64,000 nt of DNA from positions 2,108,001-2,172,000 of the forward strand of contig OZ220484.1 in the NCBI GenBank assembly GCA_965116165.1, read 5' to 3'. A program made the position numbers and the translations under genes. This DNA is from Azophilus sp965116165 (GTDB taxonomy: Bacteria; Pseudomonadota; Gammaproteobacteria; Pseudomonadales; Azotimanducaceae). Positions 45,616-53,428 of the stretch are shown here, one piece after another. How positions within the stretch are numbered: the first letter of the stretch is position 1; each line of letters begins with the position of its first letter. The notes beneath the pieces were generated by a model. It ran no database searches. It was not told the origin of the DNA and saw only the letters and a program-made list of their open reading frames with translations.

Positions 45616-46152
45616 GGGCTATCGCCATCGAGCCATGCGCAGGCAACCCGATGCCGGGGCCGCGGCGAGCGGGAGAAAGCACATGCCGATGAGTCCTGTT
45701 GTCATTGAAAGCTCTAAAGGAACCCCTGATTAATCCTGTATTTTCGGCATATAGATCAATAAAATCAATAGTTTACGAATGACTGAATGCTGTTCCATCG
45801 ATTTCTTCAGATCTTCCTAAAATCAATCTCTAGGGAGGCTGCGGTCGGCGATTTACGCGGCTTCCACGAGAAACCCGCCGAATCACCTACCGCCCAGCCG
45901 TGCCTCCGAAAAAACACATTCAACGGTATTGCCGACCAATTGCCCATACCCTGGTGGATTGGCTGCGGGCGCGCCACGATGAAACCGACTGGCGACTCGG
46001 GCCGAAGGCGAACCACCGAACATCCCAGAAAACGACCGGTTAATCAAGTTTTCCGGTGGTGCGGTGTTGAGAACAAATAAATTGTCCGGTCTTGGAACAC
46101 GTGAATTGTCCGGTTGCGGACTGCCCCGAATCATGGCGATTCGGGGGTTTGC
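45616..46152. other. Gap upstream of gltB
   Basis: 537 bp: about 100 bp of gltB leader, R1 copy D (45719-45817), about 260 bp of unassigned sequence, and two AATTGTCCGGT motifs (46081-46091 and 46104-46114) that look like the end of an insertion sequence whose transposase remnant follows. Confidence 0.5.
45719..45817 (-). repeat. R1 repeat copy D (inverted)
   Basis: Exactly 99 bp, from GGAACCCCTGA to TCAGATCTTCC, with AAAATCAATAGTTTACGAAT inside. It lies in the gltB leader region, about 105 bp upstream of the start codon, and may include or displace its promoter. Confidence 0.8.
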
Positions 46153-46311
46153 ATGGGCATTGTTCAAGTCGACCGGGACAGGAGGATGGCGGTGTTCGAG
46201 GACGCCTATTCGATGTGGGCGGAGGGCCGGCCGACGCAGTCGGAGGCGGCCCGGATTATGGGGGTTGGCGAGCGGACATTCCGGCGCCGGATCGAGCGCT
46301 ACGTCCGATAG
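46153..46311 (+). pseudogene. Truncated transposase, N-terminal HTH only
   Basis: 52 codons then TAG. MGIVQVDRDRRMAVFEDAYS followed by PTQSEAARIMGVGERTFRRR is a helix-turn-helix like that opening ISNCY/IS481-type transposases (a run of charged residues, then QxEAAxxxGVSxRTxRR). The catalytic DDE part is missing; sequence after the stop no longer aligns with a transposase. Upstream are repeated AATTGTCCGGT motifs of the kind found at the ends of such elements. It is a decayed insertion sequence. The exact family is inference. Confidence 0.6.
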
Positions 46312-46383
46312 GGCGTGCCGCCAAGGATGCTCGGCGAGCCTGGATTGCAAAATGGGCCGCCGCCGGCTTTTGCGCCATGGTGT

Positions 46384-46444
46384 ATTGTTCAGACCTTACC
46401 TAATTCCGACCCAGCGGACCCGGGGTCGATCAGATGTTCCCCGG
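46384..46444. repeat. R1 end fragments
   Basis: TTGTTCAGACCTTACC is the inverse of an R1 left end and GATCAGATGTTCC resembles an R1 right end. Their orientation is not that of one simple copy, so two elements or a rearrangement are likely. They lie in the leader of the Nudix gene. Confidence 0.4.
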
Positions 46445-46463
46445 GGTTGGATTTGGAGACGCT

Positions 46464-46898
46464 ATGGCCCGTCCGAAACGCGATTTATTCCCGGTGGTTG
46501 TGCACACCCTGCTGGTGCGGGATGGCCGGTTGTTCCTGTTGCGGCGCGCGCGCACCGGGTTCATGGACGGCTACTACGGGCCGCCCGGTGGGCATCAGCG
46601 GCACGGTGAGAGCATAAGCGAGGCGGTCCGGCGCGAGTGTCTGGAGGAAACGGGCTCAAACCCGCGGGACTTGACGCCACGCTCTGTTCTTCCCTATATG
46701 GCGGGACGTCACCAGGGCCTTAACTTCCTATTTGAATCGCATCATTTCGCGGGCGAGCCGCACATCGGCGAACCGGAATTCTTCGACGACTATTGTTGGG
46801 CGTCGCCGGTTGACCTGCCGAAAAAGACACCACCGTGGCTTGCCGATGCGCTCGCCATGACCGGTGATCGTTGGTACCGGGAATTCAAGTGGGATTGA
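46464..46898 (+). CDS. Nudix hydrolase
   Basis: 144 aa from ATG 46464, TGGAGA upstream. The Nudix box is GGHQRHGESISEAVRRECLEETGSN, matching Gx5Ex7REUxEExGU, so it should hydrolyse a nucleoside diphosphate linked to another moiety. The N-terminus (FPVVVHTLLVRDGRLFLLRRARTGF) and QGLNFLFESHHF fit the MutT/NUDT1-like group. Substrate unknown; Trp residues near the end (WYREFKWD) are typical of one actinobacterial-type subgroup. A single gene, 57 nt before the P450. Confidence 0.88.
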   Translation: MARPKRDLFPVVVHTLLVRDGRLFLLRRARTGFMDGYYGPPGGHQRHGESISEAVRRECLEETGSNPRDLTPRSVLPYMAGRHQGLNFLFESHHFAGEPHIGEPEFFDDYCWASPVDLPKKTPPWLADALAMTGDRWYREFKWD

Positions 46899-46955
46899 AT
46901 GCAGCCTGTATAATTGCCAAAGTTTGAGCACCTTATGCTCAGGAGTTGCGCAAGC

Positions 46956-48245
46956 ATGAAAAAAGTTCAGGAATACAATCTTTTCGACGAAAGCACCCGG
47001 GAGTGCCCCTTTCCCTACTTTCAAGCGATGCGGCGCGAGGCGCCGGTTTATTTCATGCCGGAGATTGGTGCCTGGTATGTGTCCCGCTACGAGGATTTGC
47101 GCCACGTCAAGAAAAATCCGGGCCTCTTTTCCAACCAGATATATAAGTTTGGCGCGAGTCGCGGCGGCACCCGTGATGTGGCGGAAAGCTATCGGGACGA
47201 GCACGGCTGGCGTCGGGTGCACACCCTGCAGCGCACCGACCCGCCGGCGCATACGCAGTACCGCAAACTCATCAACCACGCCTTTACCGTCAGGCGCATC
47301 CGCGGCATGACCGGCTATGTCGAAACCACGGTGAACGATCTCATGGATCGATTCATCGGGCGCGGCCACTGCGATTTTGTCCGGGAGTTGGCGATTCCGC
47401 TGCCCTGTACGGTGATTGCCGACCAGCTTGGCGTACCCAGGGAGCGCATTTGGGAACTGAAGAAATGGTCGGATGCGATGCTCGCGCCCGGCGGCGGCTA
47501 CATCGACGAGGCGGAGGCGCTCGCCTGTGGCAAGCTGGTGGTGGAAGCGCAGCACTTCTTTGCCGACATCATCGAACAGCGTCGGCGCGAACCTCGGGAC
47601 GACATCATTTCCGATATCGTGCACGCGACCGTGGCCGACGCGGAGACCGGCGCACAACGCCACCTTGACATGTACGAGCTACTCGACCTGCTCGACCAAC
47701 TGTTGACGGGTGGCAACGAAACAACCACCAACGCCATCGGCTCGGCGCTGATGTTGCTGCTGCAACGCCCGGGCACCATGGAGCGGCTGCGCGACGATGA
47801 GAAGCTGTTGCGCAACTTCATCGAGGAAACGCTGCGCTTCGAGTCGCCGGTGATCCACCTTTGGCGCGTCACCACGCGGGACACGGAACTCGGCGGCGTT
47901 AAACTGCCCAAGGGGTCGAGCCTGGCGCTTGGCTATGCCTCCGCGAATCGGGACGAAACAGTATTCGATGATTCGGAAACCTTCGATGTCGAGCGCGACA
48001 AGGCCGGTGCGCACCTCGCTTTCGGATCCGGGGCCCATCACTGCCCCGGGGCACCGCTCGCCCGCCAGGAGATGTTCTCCACATTCGCCATTCTCCTCAA
48101 CCGCATTGAGAACATCCGCCCGCAAGACCCATCGGATTCCTTCGAACACTTGCCAAGCAGCTTTCTACGCGGTCTGAAGGCGCTGCGCATCGCCTTCGAT
48201 GTGCGCAACCCGGAGCCCCATTACCCCGGTGCCTCATGGTATTGA
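46956..48245 (+). CDS. Cytochrome P450
   Basis: 429 aa from ATG 46956, AGGAG 10 nt upstream. Soluble bacterial P450: I-helix LLTGGNETTTN, ExxR in EETLRFES, heme loop FGSGAHHCPGAPLAR with the thiolate Cys. No membrane anchor. Such enzymes hydroxylate terpenes, fatty acids or xenobiotics. No ferredoxin or reductase gene is next to it, so redox partners lie elsewhere. Substrate cannot be told. Probably transcribed with the Nudix gene. Confidence 0.93.
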   Translation: MKKVQEYNLFDESTRECPFPYFQAMRREAPVYFMPEIGAWYVSRYEDLRHVKKNPGLFSNQIYKFGASRGGTRDVAESYRDEHGWRRVHTLQRTDPPAHTQYRKLINHAFTVRRIRGMTGYVETTVNDLMDRFIGRGHCDFVRELAIPLPCTVIADQLGVPRERIWELKKWSDAMLAPGGGYIDEAEALACGKLVVEAQHFFADIIEQRRREPRDDIISDIVHATVADAETGAQRHLDMYELLDLLDQLLTGGNETTTNAIGSALMLLLQRPGTMERLRDDEKLLRNFIEETLRFESPVIHLWRVTTRDTELGGVKLPKGSSLALGYASANRDETVFDDSETFDVERDKAGAHLAFGSGAHHCPGAPLARQEMFSTFAILLNRIENIRPQDPSDSFEHLPSSFLRGLKALRIAFDVRNPEPHYPGASWY

Positions 48246-48306
48246 TGCTCCGCGCCAACCGGGCGGGACGGGCTACAATACCCGCCCCCAACAACCGTGA
48301 AGAAAC

Positions 48307-49281
48307 ATGCCTGAACCCGTTCGCGTGACCGTTACCGGAGCGGCTGGCCAGATTGGCTATGCGCTCATATTCCGCATCGCCGCCGGCGAGATGCTCGGTG
48401 GCAATCAACCTGTAATCCTGCAACTTCTGGAAATTCCCCCGGCCATGGATGCGCTGCGCGGGGTGGCGATGGAACTGGAGGATTGCGCATTCCCGCTGCT
48501 CAGGGGCGTGGTGCGGACGGACGACCCGGAAGTTGCTTTCGATGGCGCCGACCATGCCCTACTTGTGGGTTCTCGGCCGCGCACGGCGGGCATGGAGCGT
48601 GGCGACCTGTTGGAGGCCAATGCGGCGATTTTCTCGGTGCAGGGCAAGGCGCTCAACGATAGGGCGTCGCGCGGCGTGAAGGTGTTGGTGGTGGGCAACC
48701 CCGCCAACACCAACTGCCTGATTGCCCAGCGCAACGCGCCGGACCTCGACCCGCGTAACTTCACGGCCATGACCCGCCTCGACCACAATCGCGCGGTGGC
48801 CCAGCTTGCGGCCAGGGCGGGTTGTTCGGTTTCCGAGGTTGTGGGGCTCGCCATATGGGGCAACCACTCCACCACGATGTATCCCGATGTTACCCACGCA
48901 TCGGTTGGCGGGCGGGTCGCCCTCGGCCTGGTTGATCGAGATTGGCTGGAGGAGGACTTCATCCCGACTGTGCAGAAGCGCGGTGCCGCAATCATCGCCG
49001 CCCGCGGCGCATCGAGCGCGGCGTCCGCCGCCAATGCGGCCATCGACCACATGCGCGATTGGGCGCTCGGCACCAGTTCCGTGGTCAGCATGGGGGTTTA
49101 TTCGGACGGCGGCTACGGCATTGCCGAGGGCTTGATCTTTTCCTTTCCGGTGATTTGCGAGGGCGGCGATTGGCGGCTCTTCGGCGACCTCGAAATCGAC
49201 CCCTTTAGCTGGGGGAAATTAAGGGAAACGGAGGCGGAACTTATCGCCGAGCGGGACGCGGTGGCGCATTTGTTGCCTTAA
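48307..49281 (+). CDS. mdh: Malate dehydrogenase
   Basis: 324 aa. TCA-cycle enzyme, malate + NAD to oxaloacetate. N-terminal Rossmann motif VTVTGAAGQIGYALIFRIA; VVGNPANTNCLIA; MTRLDHNRAVAQLA; catalytic His in IWGNHSTTMYPD. Belongs to the type with TGAAGQIGY found in Burkholderia, chloroplasts and many proteobacteria, not the shorter E. coli type. Its stop codon abuts the stop of the convergent metallo-hydrolase gene with no base between. Confidence 0.96.
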   Translation: MPEPVRVTVTGAAGQIGYALIFRIAAGEMLGGNQPVILQLLEIPPAMDALRGVAMELEDCAFPLLRGVVRTDDPEVAFDGADHALLVGSRPRTAGMERGDLLEANAAIFSVQGKALNDRASRGVKVLVVGNPANTNCLIAQRNAPDLDPRNFTAMTRLDHNRAVAQLAARAGCSVSEVVGLAIWGNHSTTMYPDVTHASVGGRVALGLVDRDWLEEDFIPTVQKRGAAIIAARGASSAASAANAAIDHMRDWALGTSSVVSMGVYSDGGYGIAEGLIFSFPVICEGGDWRLFGDLEIDPFSWGKLRETEAELIAERDAVAHLLP

Positions 49282-49977
49282 TCAACCCATGAACAGGCGC
49301 CAGGTGTCCAGGTCTTTCACCGCGAGATAGGTGTTGGTTTTTTTTGTCTCGCCGAGGGTTGCGCTCGGCACGTGGGCATAATTGTGGCCGGGCAGCAGCA
49401 GCGTCTCATCCGGTAGACCCTTCAGCTTTTGCAGGCTGTGGTACATGGCCTCGGAATCCGAGCCCGGCAGGTCGACGCGCCCGCAACCGTTGATGAACAG
49501 CGTATCGCCGGACACCAGGGTGTTGTGGATGCGGAAGCATTGGGAGCCGGGGGTGTGGCCCGGCGTATGCAGAAATTCGATTTCGACATCTCCAACCTTC
49601 AGTGTGTCGCCGGATTCCACCCTGACCAGATCGGAATCGGAAAGGCTGGTCACCTTCTTGACGCCCTCGGCCTCTTCCTTGTGCGCGTAGGCCTTGACCG
49701 GACGCTTGGCCATGAGGTCGGCGAGGCCCTCGATGTTGCGGTTGGCGAAAGAGCCGCCAATGTGGTCGGGGTGATAGTGCGAGACCAGCGCTCCCCTGAG
49801 GGTGTAATCCCGCGCGTCGAGTCGCTCGAGCAGGCTGTCGATATTCCAGGCGGGATCGACAATCACCACCTCCCTGGTGGCGCCGTCGCCGACCACATAG
49901 GTGAAATTCTGCATGGGGCCGATCGGAATCTGCTCGACGATCAGCTTGTTGTCCTCGGTTGGGGTCATGGCGTTCAT
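49282..49977 (-). CDS. Metallo-beta-lactamase-fold hydrolase (glyoxalase II-like)
   Basis: 231 aa. Zinc motif SHYHPDHIGG (HxHxDH), further ligands in HTPGHTPGSQ, SGDTLFINGCGR and LLPGHNYAH. Glyoxalase II or persulfide-dioxygenase-like proteins share these; length and FINGCGRVDLPG suggest the group of hydroxyacylglutathione hydrolase-like enzymes. Cytoplasmic. The upstream 20-45 nt carry one end of R5 with TATAAT facing this gene. Confidence 0.85.
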   Translation of the reverse strand: MNAMTPTEDNKLIVEQIPIGPMQNFTYVVGDGATREVVIVDPAWNIDSLLERLDARDYTLRGALVSHYHPDHIGGSFANRNIEGLADLMAKRPVKAYAHKEEAEGVKKVTSLSDSDLVRVESGDTLKVGDVEIEFLHTPGHTPGSQCFRIHNTLVSGDTLFINGCGRVDLPGSDSEAMYHSLQKLKGLPDETLLLPGHNYAHVPSATLGETKKTNTYLAVKDLDTWRLFMG

Positions 49978-49995
49978 TCCTTATCTCGATTCCAA

Positions 49996-50021
49996 GGGGA
50001 ATTATATCGATGGGTTGACAG
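49996..50021 (-). promoter_or_regulatory. R5 end with TATAAT facing the metallo-hydrolase gene
   Basis: GGGGAATTATATCGATGGGT plus TGACAG on the plus strand. On the minus strand it reads TATAATTCCCC, 19 nt before the start codon. It matches both ends of R5 at 25878-25977. Either a solo end of the element or a shared regulatory site. Confidence 0.5.
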
Positions 50022-50065
50022 AAGCTCACATGTGGTGGCTTCCGGCCACTTCATGAATAAACTAC

Positions 50066-50217
50066 TGCGGCCGTCAATAGCGGCGAAATCACCGGGCGCG
50101 CTCCCGCCGCGTGCTCAACATGCTGTCAGCACGTCTGCGCGCGCTGTGGTCCGCGCACCCCGTGCTTTCACCACTCTTGCCGGCCTCGCCACGTTCATTC
50201 ATGAATAGGTCGCGCTA
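50066..50217 (+). repeat. R2 repeat, second copy
   Basis: Matches 23591-23731 through TGCGGCCGTCAATAG, GCCGCGTGCTCAAC and GCCGGCCTCGCCACGTTCAT to GAATAGGTCGCGCTA. The left inverted end is not recognisable, so this copy may be worn. It lies between the metallo-hydrolase and ManA-like genes, downstream of the latter. Confidence 0.7.
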
Positions 50218-50262
50218 AAAGTAGGCGATTGCGGGTCGTCCGGTTCCGGCTTGCGGCGCGGA

Positions 50263-51375
50263 TTACAGCGTGGGCGCGGCGATTAGACATTGGGCGTTGC
50301 CCTCGATGGTGACGGGATGATGCGGGAGAGCGGCCGCCGGCACCAGACAAGCCTGGTCCGCGCCGAGCCTGAGCGCCCCAATACCGACGGTGCCGCCTAT
50401 GGCCATGCACAGAGCGTAGGGCAAACCAGCCGGAAAGTGGACCGGATGCGATGTGCGCCACACGCCGAAATCGTCAAACGAGGCAATGGATTCGATACCC
50501 GGTGCCAGGGTCCGAATTTCCGGTTCGGGTGGCGGGTCGAGGCTGAGCCGGGCGATGGCGTATTCGCTGTCCCATCCGCGCTGCGTCAGAACCTTTTGCG
50601 CGAAGGAAATGATGTAGCGTTCGTAGGAGGGGGTCTGAAATTCCACTACCCGCACCCCGTGCTGCAGGGCATGGGGGGTCCAGGTCGGCACAGCCACCAC
50701 ATCGCCCTCCACCAGGTTCCGCAAGTTGGTGAAGGCATCCATGATCGCCCGTTTGCGGGCCTCCTCCCCAGTTCGCTCCGCTTCATCGTCATGGTTCCCA
50801 TTTCGATATGGGCCCCCGCCCCCCACTGCATAGGCCTCCCCCTCCCCGGTGTACTCCGCCTGGTCGTCATTGTTCCCGGTTTTGTCTTCGGGGGCGGGGC
50901 GCAACCGTGCGGACTCTTCTTTGGATGACGGCTCGCCATTGTCTATTTGGCGGCGGATATTCTCGTAATCCCGGACCGCGTCAAGGTAGGCGGCGCGAAA
51001 CAGCTCGTCGTCGGCAAAGCGGCGGCGCAGTTTTTGATTCATCCCGAGGCGAATTTGTCCGCGCCCATCCGGCCAGGCTTGCCGGTCTACGGCGGTAACC
51101 ACGTACAGCTCCCGTTTTTCCCGATGGACCTCGAAATATAGATCGCCCCGCACCGGCTCCGGGTGGGGATCGAGCACCTTGAGCAGAATGATCGGGGCCG
51201 GTAGTCCAACGGCTTGCAGGTAATGGGACAGCGGCATTTCCCCGGCGTTGGCCAGGACGCGGCTTTCACCGCGGCACTCAATGGCCGAATACCAGATCTC
51301 GCGTCCCCAGGGCTTGGCGATGTCGATGGGCACGAGACGGACGGGGTATTCCGGGGAGGGGGCGGTTGCGGACAA
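50263..51375 (-). CDS. Mannose-6-phosphate isomerase-like cupin protein with repeat insertion
   Basis: 370 aa from TTG 51373-51375. IAKPWGREIWY is the type I phosphomannose isomerase opening; LYFEVHREKRELYVVT and VPTWTPHALQHGVRVVEFQTPSYERY carry metal and active-site residues. It is expected to interconvert mannose-6-P and fructose-6-P or act on a related sugar. Residues about 148-206 form a charged insertion with an imperfect 27-residue repeat (DDQAEYTGE, DDEAERTGE) that the family lacks. The frame stays intact through it. Single gene. Confidence 0.72.
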   Translation of the reverse strand: MSATAPSPEYPVRLVPIDIAKPWGREIWYSAIECRGESRVLANAGEMPLSHYLQAVGLPAPIILLKVLDPHPEPVRGDLYFEVHREKRELYVVTAVDRQAWPDGRGQIRLGMNQKLRRRFADDELFRAAYLDAVRDYENIRRQIDNGEPSSKEESARLRPAPEDKTGNNDDQAEYTGEGEAYAVGGGGPYRNGNHDDEAERTGEEARKRAIMDAFTNLRNLVEGDVVAVPTWTPHALQHGVRVVEFQTPSYERYIISFAQKVLTQRGWDSEYAIARLSLDPPPEPEIRTLAPGIESIASFDDFGVWRTSHPVHFPAGLPYALCMAIGGTVGIGALRLGADQACLVPAAALPHHPVTIEGNAQCLIAAPTL

Positions 51376-51615
51376 TGTCCGAATCCTGCGAATTTTTTGA
51401 ACGTGCCGGAAGTATAGTCCCGTTACGAACGGGCGTCGCCCGCTCGCCTATTCGGTGTCCAGTTGGTGCAGGAATTCGCTTCAATTATCATCACGGACCG
51501 ACGCGCATCGCGAACGGGCCGGCGGTTTGTATCGACGGCCTTGCCAACCTGTGTGCTCGCACAGGATGCCGTCGCCATCGCTCCCGCAAGTGCGGGCAAA
51601 GGAGAGTATTTGACG

Positions 51616-52107
51616 ATGTTGTATGCATGGATGAAGAGCCCGATGGGCGAATTGTTGCTGGCCGGTCGCGGCGGTCGGCTGCGCATCGTGGAATTCGCCG
51701 CCGGTTGCCGGCCAGCGCGGCCACGGCCCGATTGGATGCGTGACGATGACGCCCTGGGCGATGTGAAGCGGCAGCTTGACGAATACTTCGATGGGGCCCG
51801 CCGCACCTTCGATTTGTCCCTCGAGCCGATCGGCACGAACTTCCAACGCCGCGTCTGGGATGCGCTGTTGGATATACCCTACGGCGAAACCCGCAGCTAC
51901 GGGGATATCGCGGTGGCCATTGGCAACCCAAAGGCGGCTGTCGCCGTCGGTGCGGCGAATGGGAGCAACCCCCTGCCAATCGTCATCCCCTGTCACCGGG
52001 TGGTCGGCAGCGATGGTCAACTTACCGGCTATGGCGGAGGGCTGCCGGCAAAGCGGTATCTTTTGGATTTGGAGTGCGAGAGCGCGGCTTCGGATCTCCG
52101 ACCATGA
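51616..52107 (+). CDS. ogt: Methylated-DNA-[protein]-cysteine S-methyltransferase
   Basis: 163 aa from ATG 51616, GGAGAG 9 nt upstream. Suicide repair protein that takes alkyl groups from O6-alkylguanine. Acceptor Cys in PIVIPCHRVVGSDGQLTGYGGG; DNA-binding helix TNFQRRVWDALLDIPYGETRSYGDIA with the Arg finger region. Two small hairpins (CCTGTG/CACAGG and CCCGCA/TGCGGG) lie in the 80 nt before its ribosome site. Ogt type, without the Ada regulatory domain. Confidence 0.94.
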   Translation: MLYAWMKSPMGELLLAGRGGRLRIVEFAAGCRPARPRPDWMRDDDALGDVKRQLDEYFDGARRTFDLSLEPIGTNFQRRVWDALLDIPYGETRSYGDIAVAIGNPKAAVAVGAANGSNPLPIVIPCHRVVGSDGQLTGYGGGLPAKRYLLDLECESAASDLRP

Positions 52108-52143
52108 AGCCCGTGTGGGCCCGACGGGGGAGGCTCGCCGCGT

Positions 52144-53424
52144 CTACCGGTGTGCGAGGGCGTCGTAGGCTTGGAAATAGTCGGGGAATGTCTTGGCGAC
52201 GCAGTCCGGATCGTCCAGGGTGATGGGTACGCCGCCGAGCGCGGCCAGCGAAAAGCACATGGCCATGCGATGGTCGCCGTATGTTTGGATTGTGGCGGGC
52301 CTGAGTTGCGTTGGCGGGTTAATAACAAGGTAGTCGTTGCCTTCTTCGACATCGGCGCCGAGTTTGCGTAGTTCGCTGGCCATGGCGGCAAGTCGGTCGG
52401 TCTCCTTGACCCGCCAGTTGTGGATGTTGCGAATGCGGGTGCCGCCCTTGGCGAACAGTGCCAGCATGGCCACGGTCATGGCCGCGTCGGGAATGTGATT
52501 GAGGTCCGCGTCGATGCCCCGAAGTCGCCCGGGCATGGCTTCGATGTGGTCTTCGAAAACGGCGACCCGGGCATGCATCTCCCGCAATACCTCGACAAAG
52601 GCCAGATCACCCTGAATGCTCTCGGCGCCGATTCCGTACACGCGCACGCCTTTACCGCGAACGGCCCCCGCCGCCAGAAAGTAGGTGGCCGAGGAGGCGT
52701 CGCCCTCCACTAGCAGGGTGCCCGGCGACCGGTAGTCGGTGGTGGGTACGCGGAATGCTCGATAATCGTCGTCCGTCCGCACCGTCACCCCGAAGCGACG
52801 CATCAGCGCGAGGGTTATGTCGATATAGGGTTTGGACACCAAATCGCCCGTCACGCCCATGTTGATCGGGCGTTGGGCAAGCGGCGCGGCCAGCAACAGA
52901 GCGGTTAAAAACTGGCTGGACAGGCTACCGTCGATTGCCGTCTTGCCGCCGCCGAGGCCCCGGCCACGAATGCGAATGGGAGGATGTCCGTTTGCCTTGA
53001 GGTATTCGATGTCGGCGCCCAGGGCGAGGAGGGCTTCGACCAGGTGCGCAATGGGCCGCTCCCGCATACGGGGCACGCCGTCGAGGACGAATTCGCCATT
53101 GCCCAGCGTCAGCGCCGCCGTCAGCGGGCGCATCGCCGTTCCCGCCAGCCCGAGATGCAGGTTCACCCGGCGAGCATCCGTCACCAAGGGTCCGTTGACC
53201 CCGGCAACCGTCGCGCCGTCCCCGTCTTCAACAATGTCGACGCCGAGGGTGGCCAACGCGTCGAGCAATACCCGCGTGTCCTCGCCCCGCAGCAGATTGT
53301 TCAGGCGGGTTCGTCCCGCGGCCATGGCGGCGAGCAGCAAGGCTCGGTTGGAGATGCTTTTCGAACCCGGCAGACGGATGTCTCCGGACAGCGAGTGCAG
53401 GGGTTGAAGCTGGAGCGGCGGCAT
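52144..53424 (-). CDS. aroA: 3-phosphoshikimate 1-carboxyvinyltransferase (EPSP synthase)
   Basis: 427 aa from ATG 53422-53424; a longer frame adds 10 residues. Adds the enolpyruvyl group to shikimate-3-P. SGDIRLPGSKSISNRALLLAA has the substrate Lys and Ser; GTAMRPLTAAL, the glyphosate-site loop, reads LGLAGTAMRPL, with Ala where class I has Gly-Asn-Ala; RVKETDRLAAMASELRKLGA and TYGDHRMAMCFSLAAL complete the site. The polB stop lies 5 nt upstream, so both are co-transcribed. Confidence 0.96.
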   Translation of the reverse strand: MPPLQLQPLHSLSGDIRLPGSKSISNRALLLAAMAAGRTRLNNLLRGEDTRVLLDALATLGVDIVEDGDGATVAGVNGPLVTDARRVNLHLGLAGTAMRPLTAALTLGNGEFVLDGVPRMRERPIAHLVEALLALGADIEYLKANGHPPIRIRGRGLGGGKTAIDGSLSSQFLTALLLAAPLAQRPINMGVTGDLVSKPYIDITLALMRRFGVTVRTDDDYRAFRVPTTDYRSPGTLLVEGDASSATYFLAAGAVRGKGVRVYGIGAESIQGDLAFVEVLREMHARVAVFEDHIEAMPGRLRGIDADLNHIPDAAMTVAMLALFAKGGTRIRNIHNWRVKETDRLAAMASELRKLGADVEEGNDYLVINPPTQLRPATIQTYGDHRMAMCFSLAALGGVPITLDDPDCVAKTFPDYFQAYDALAHR

Positions 53425-53428
53425 CCTA

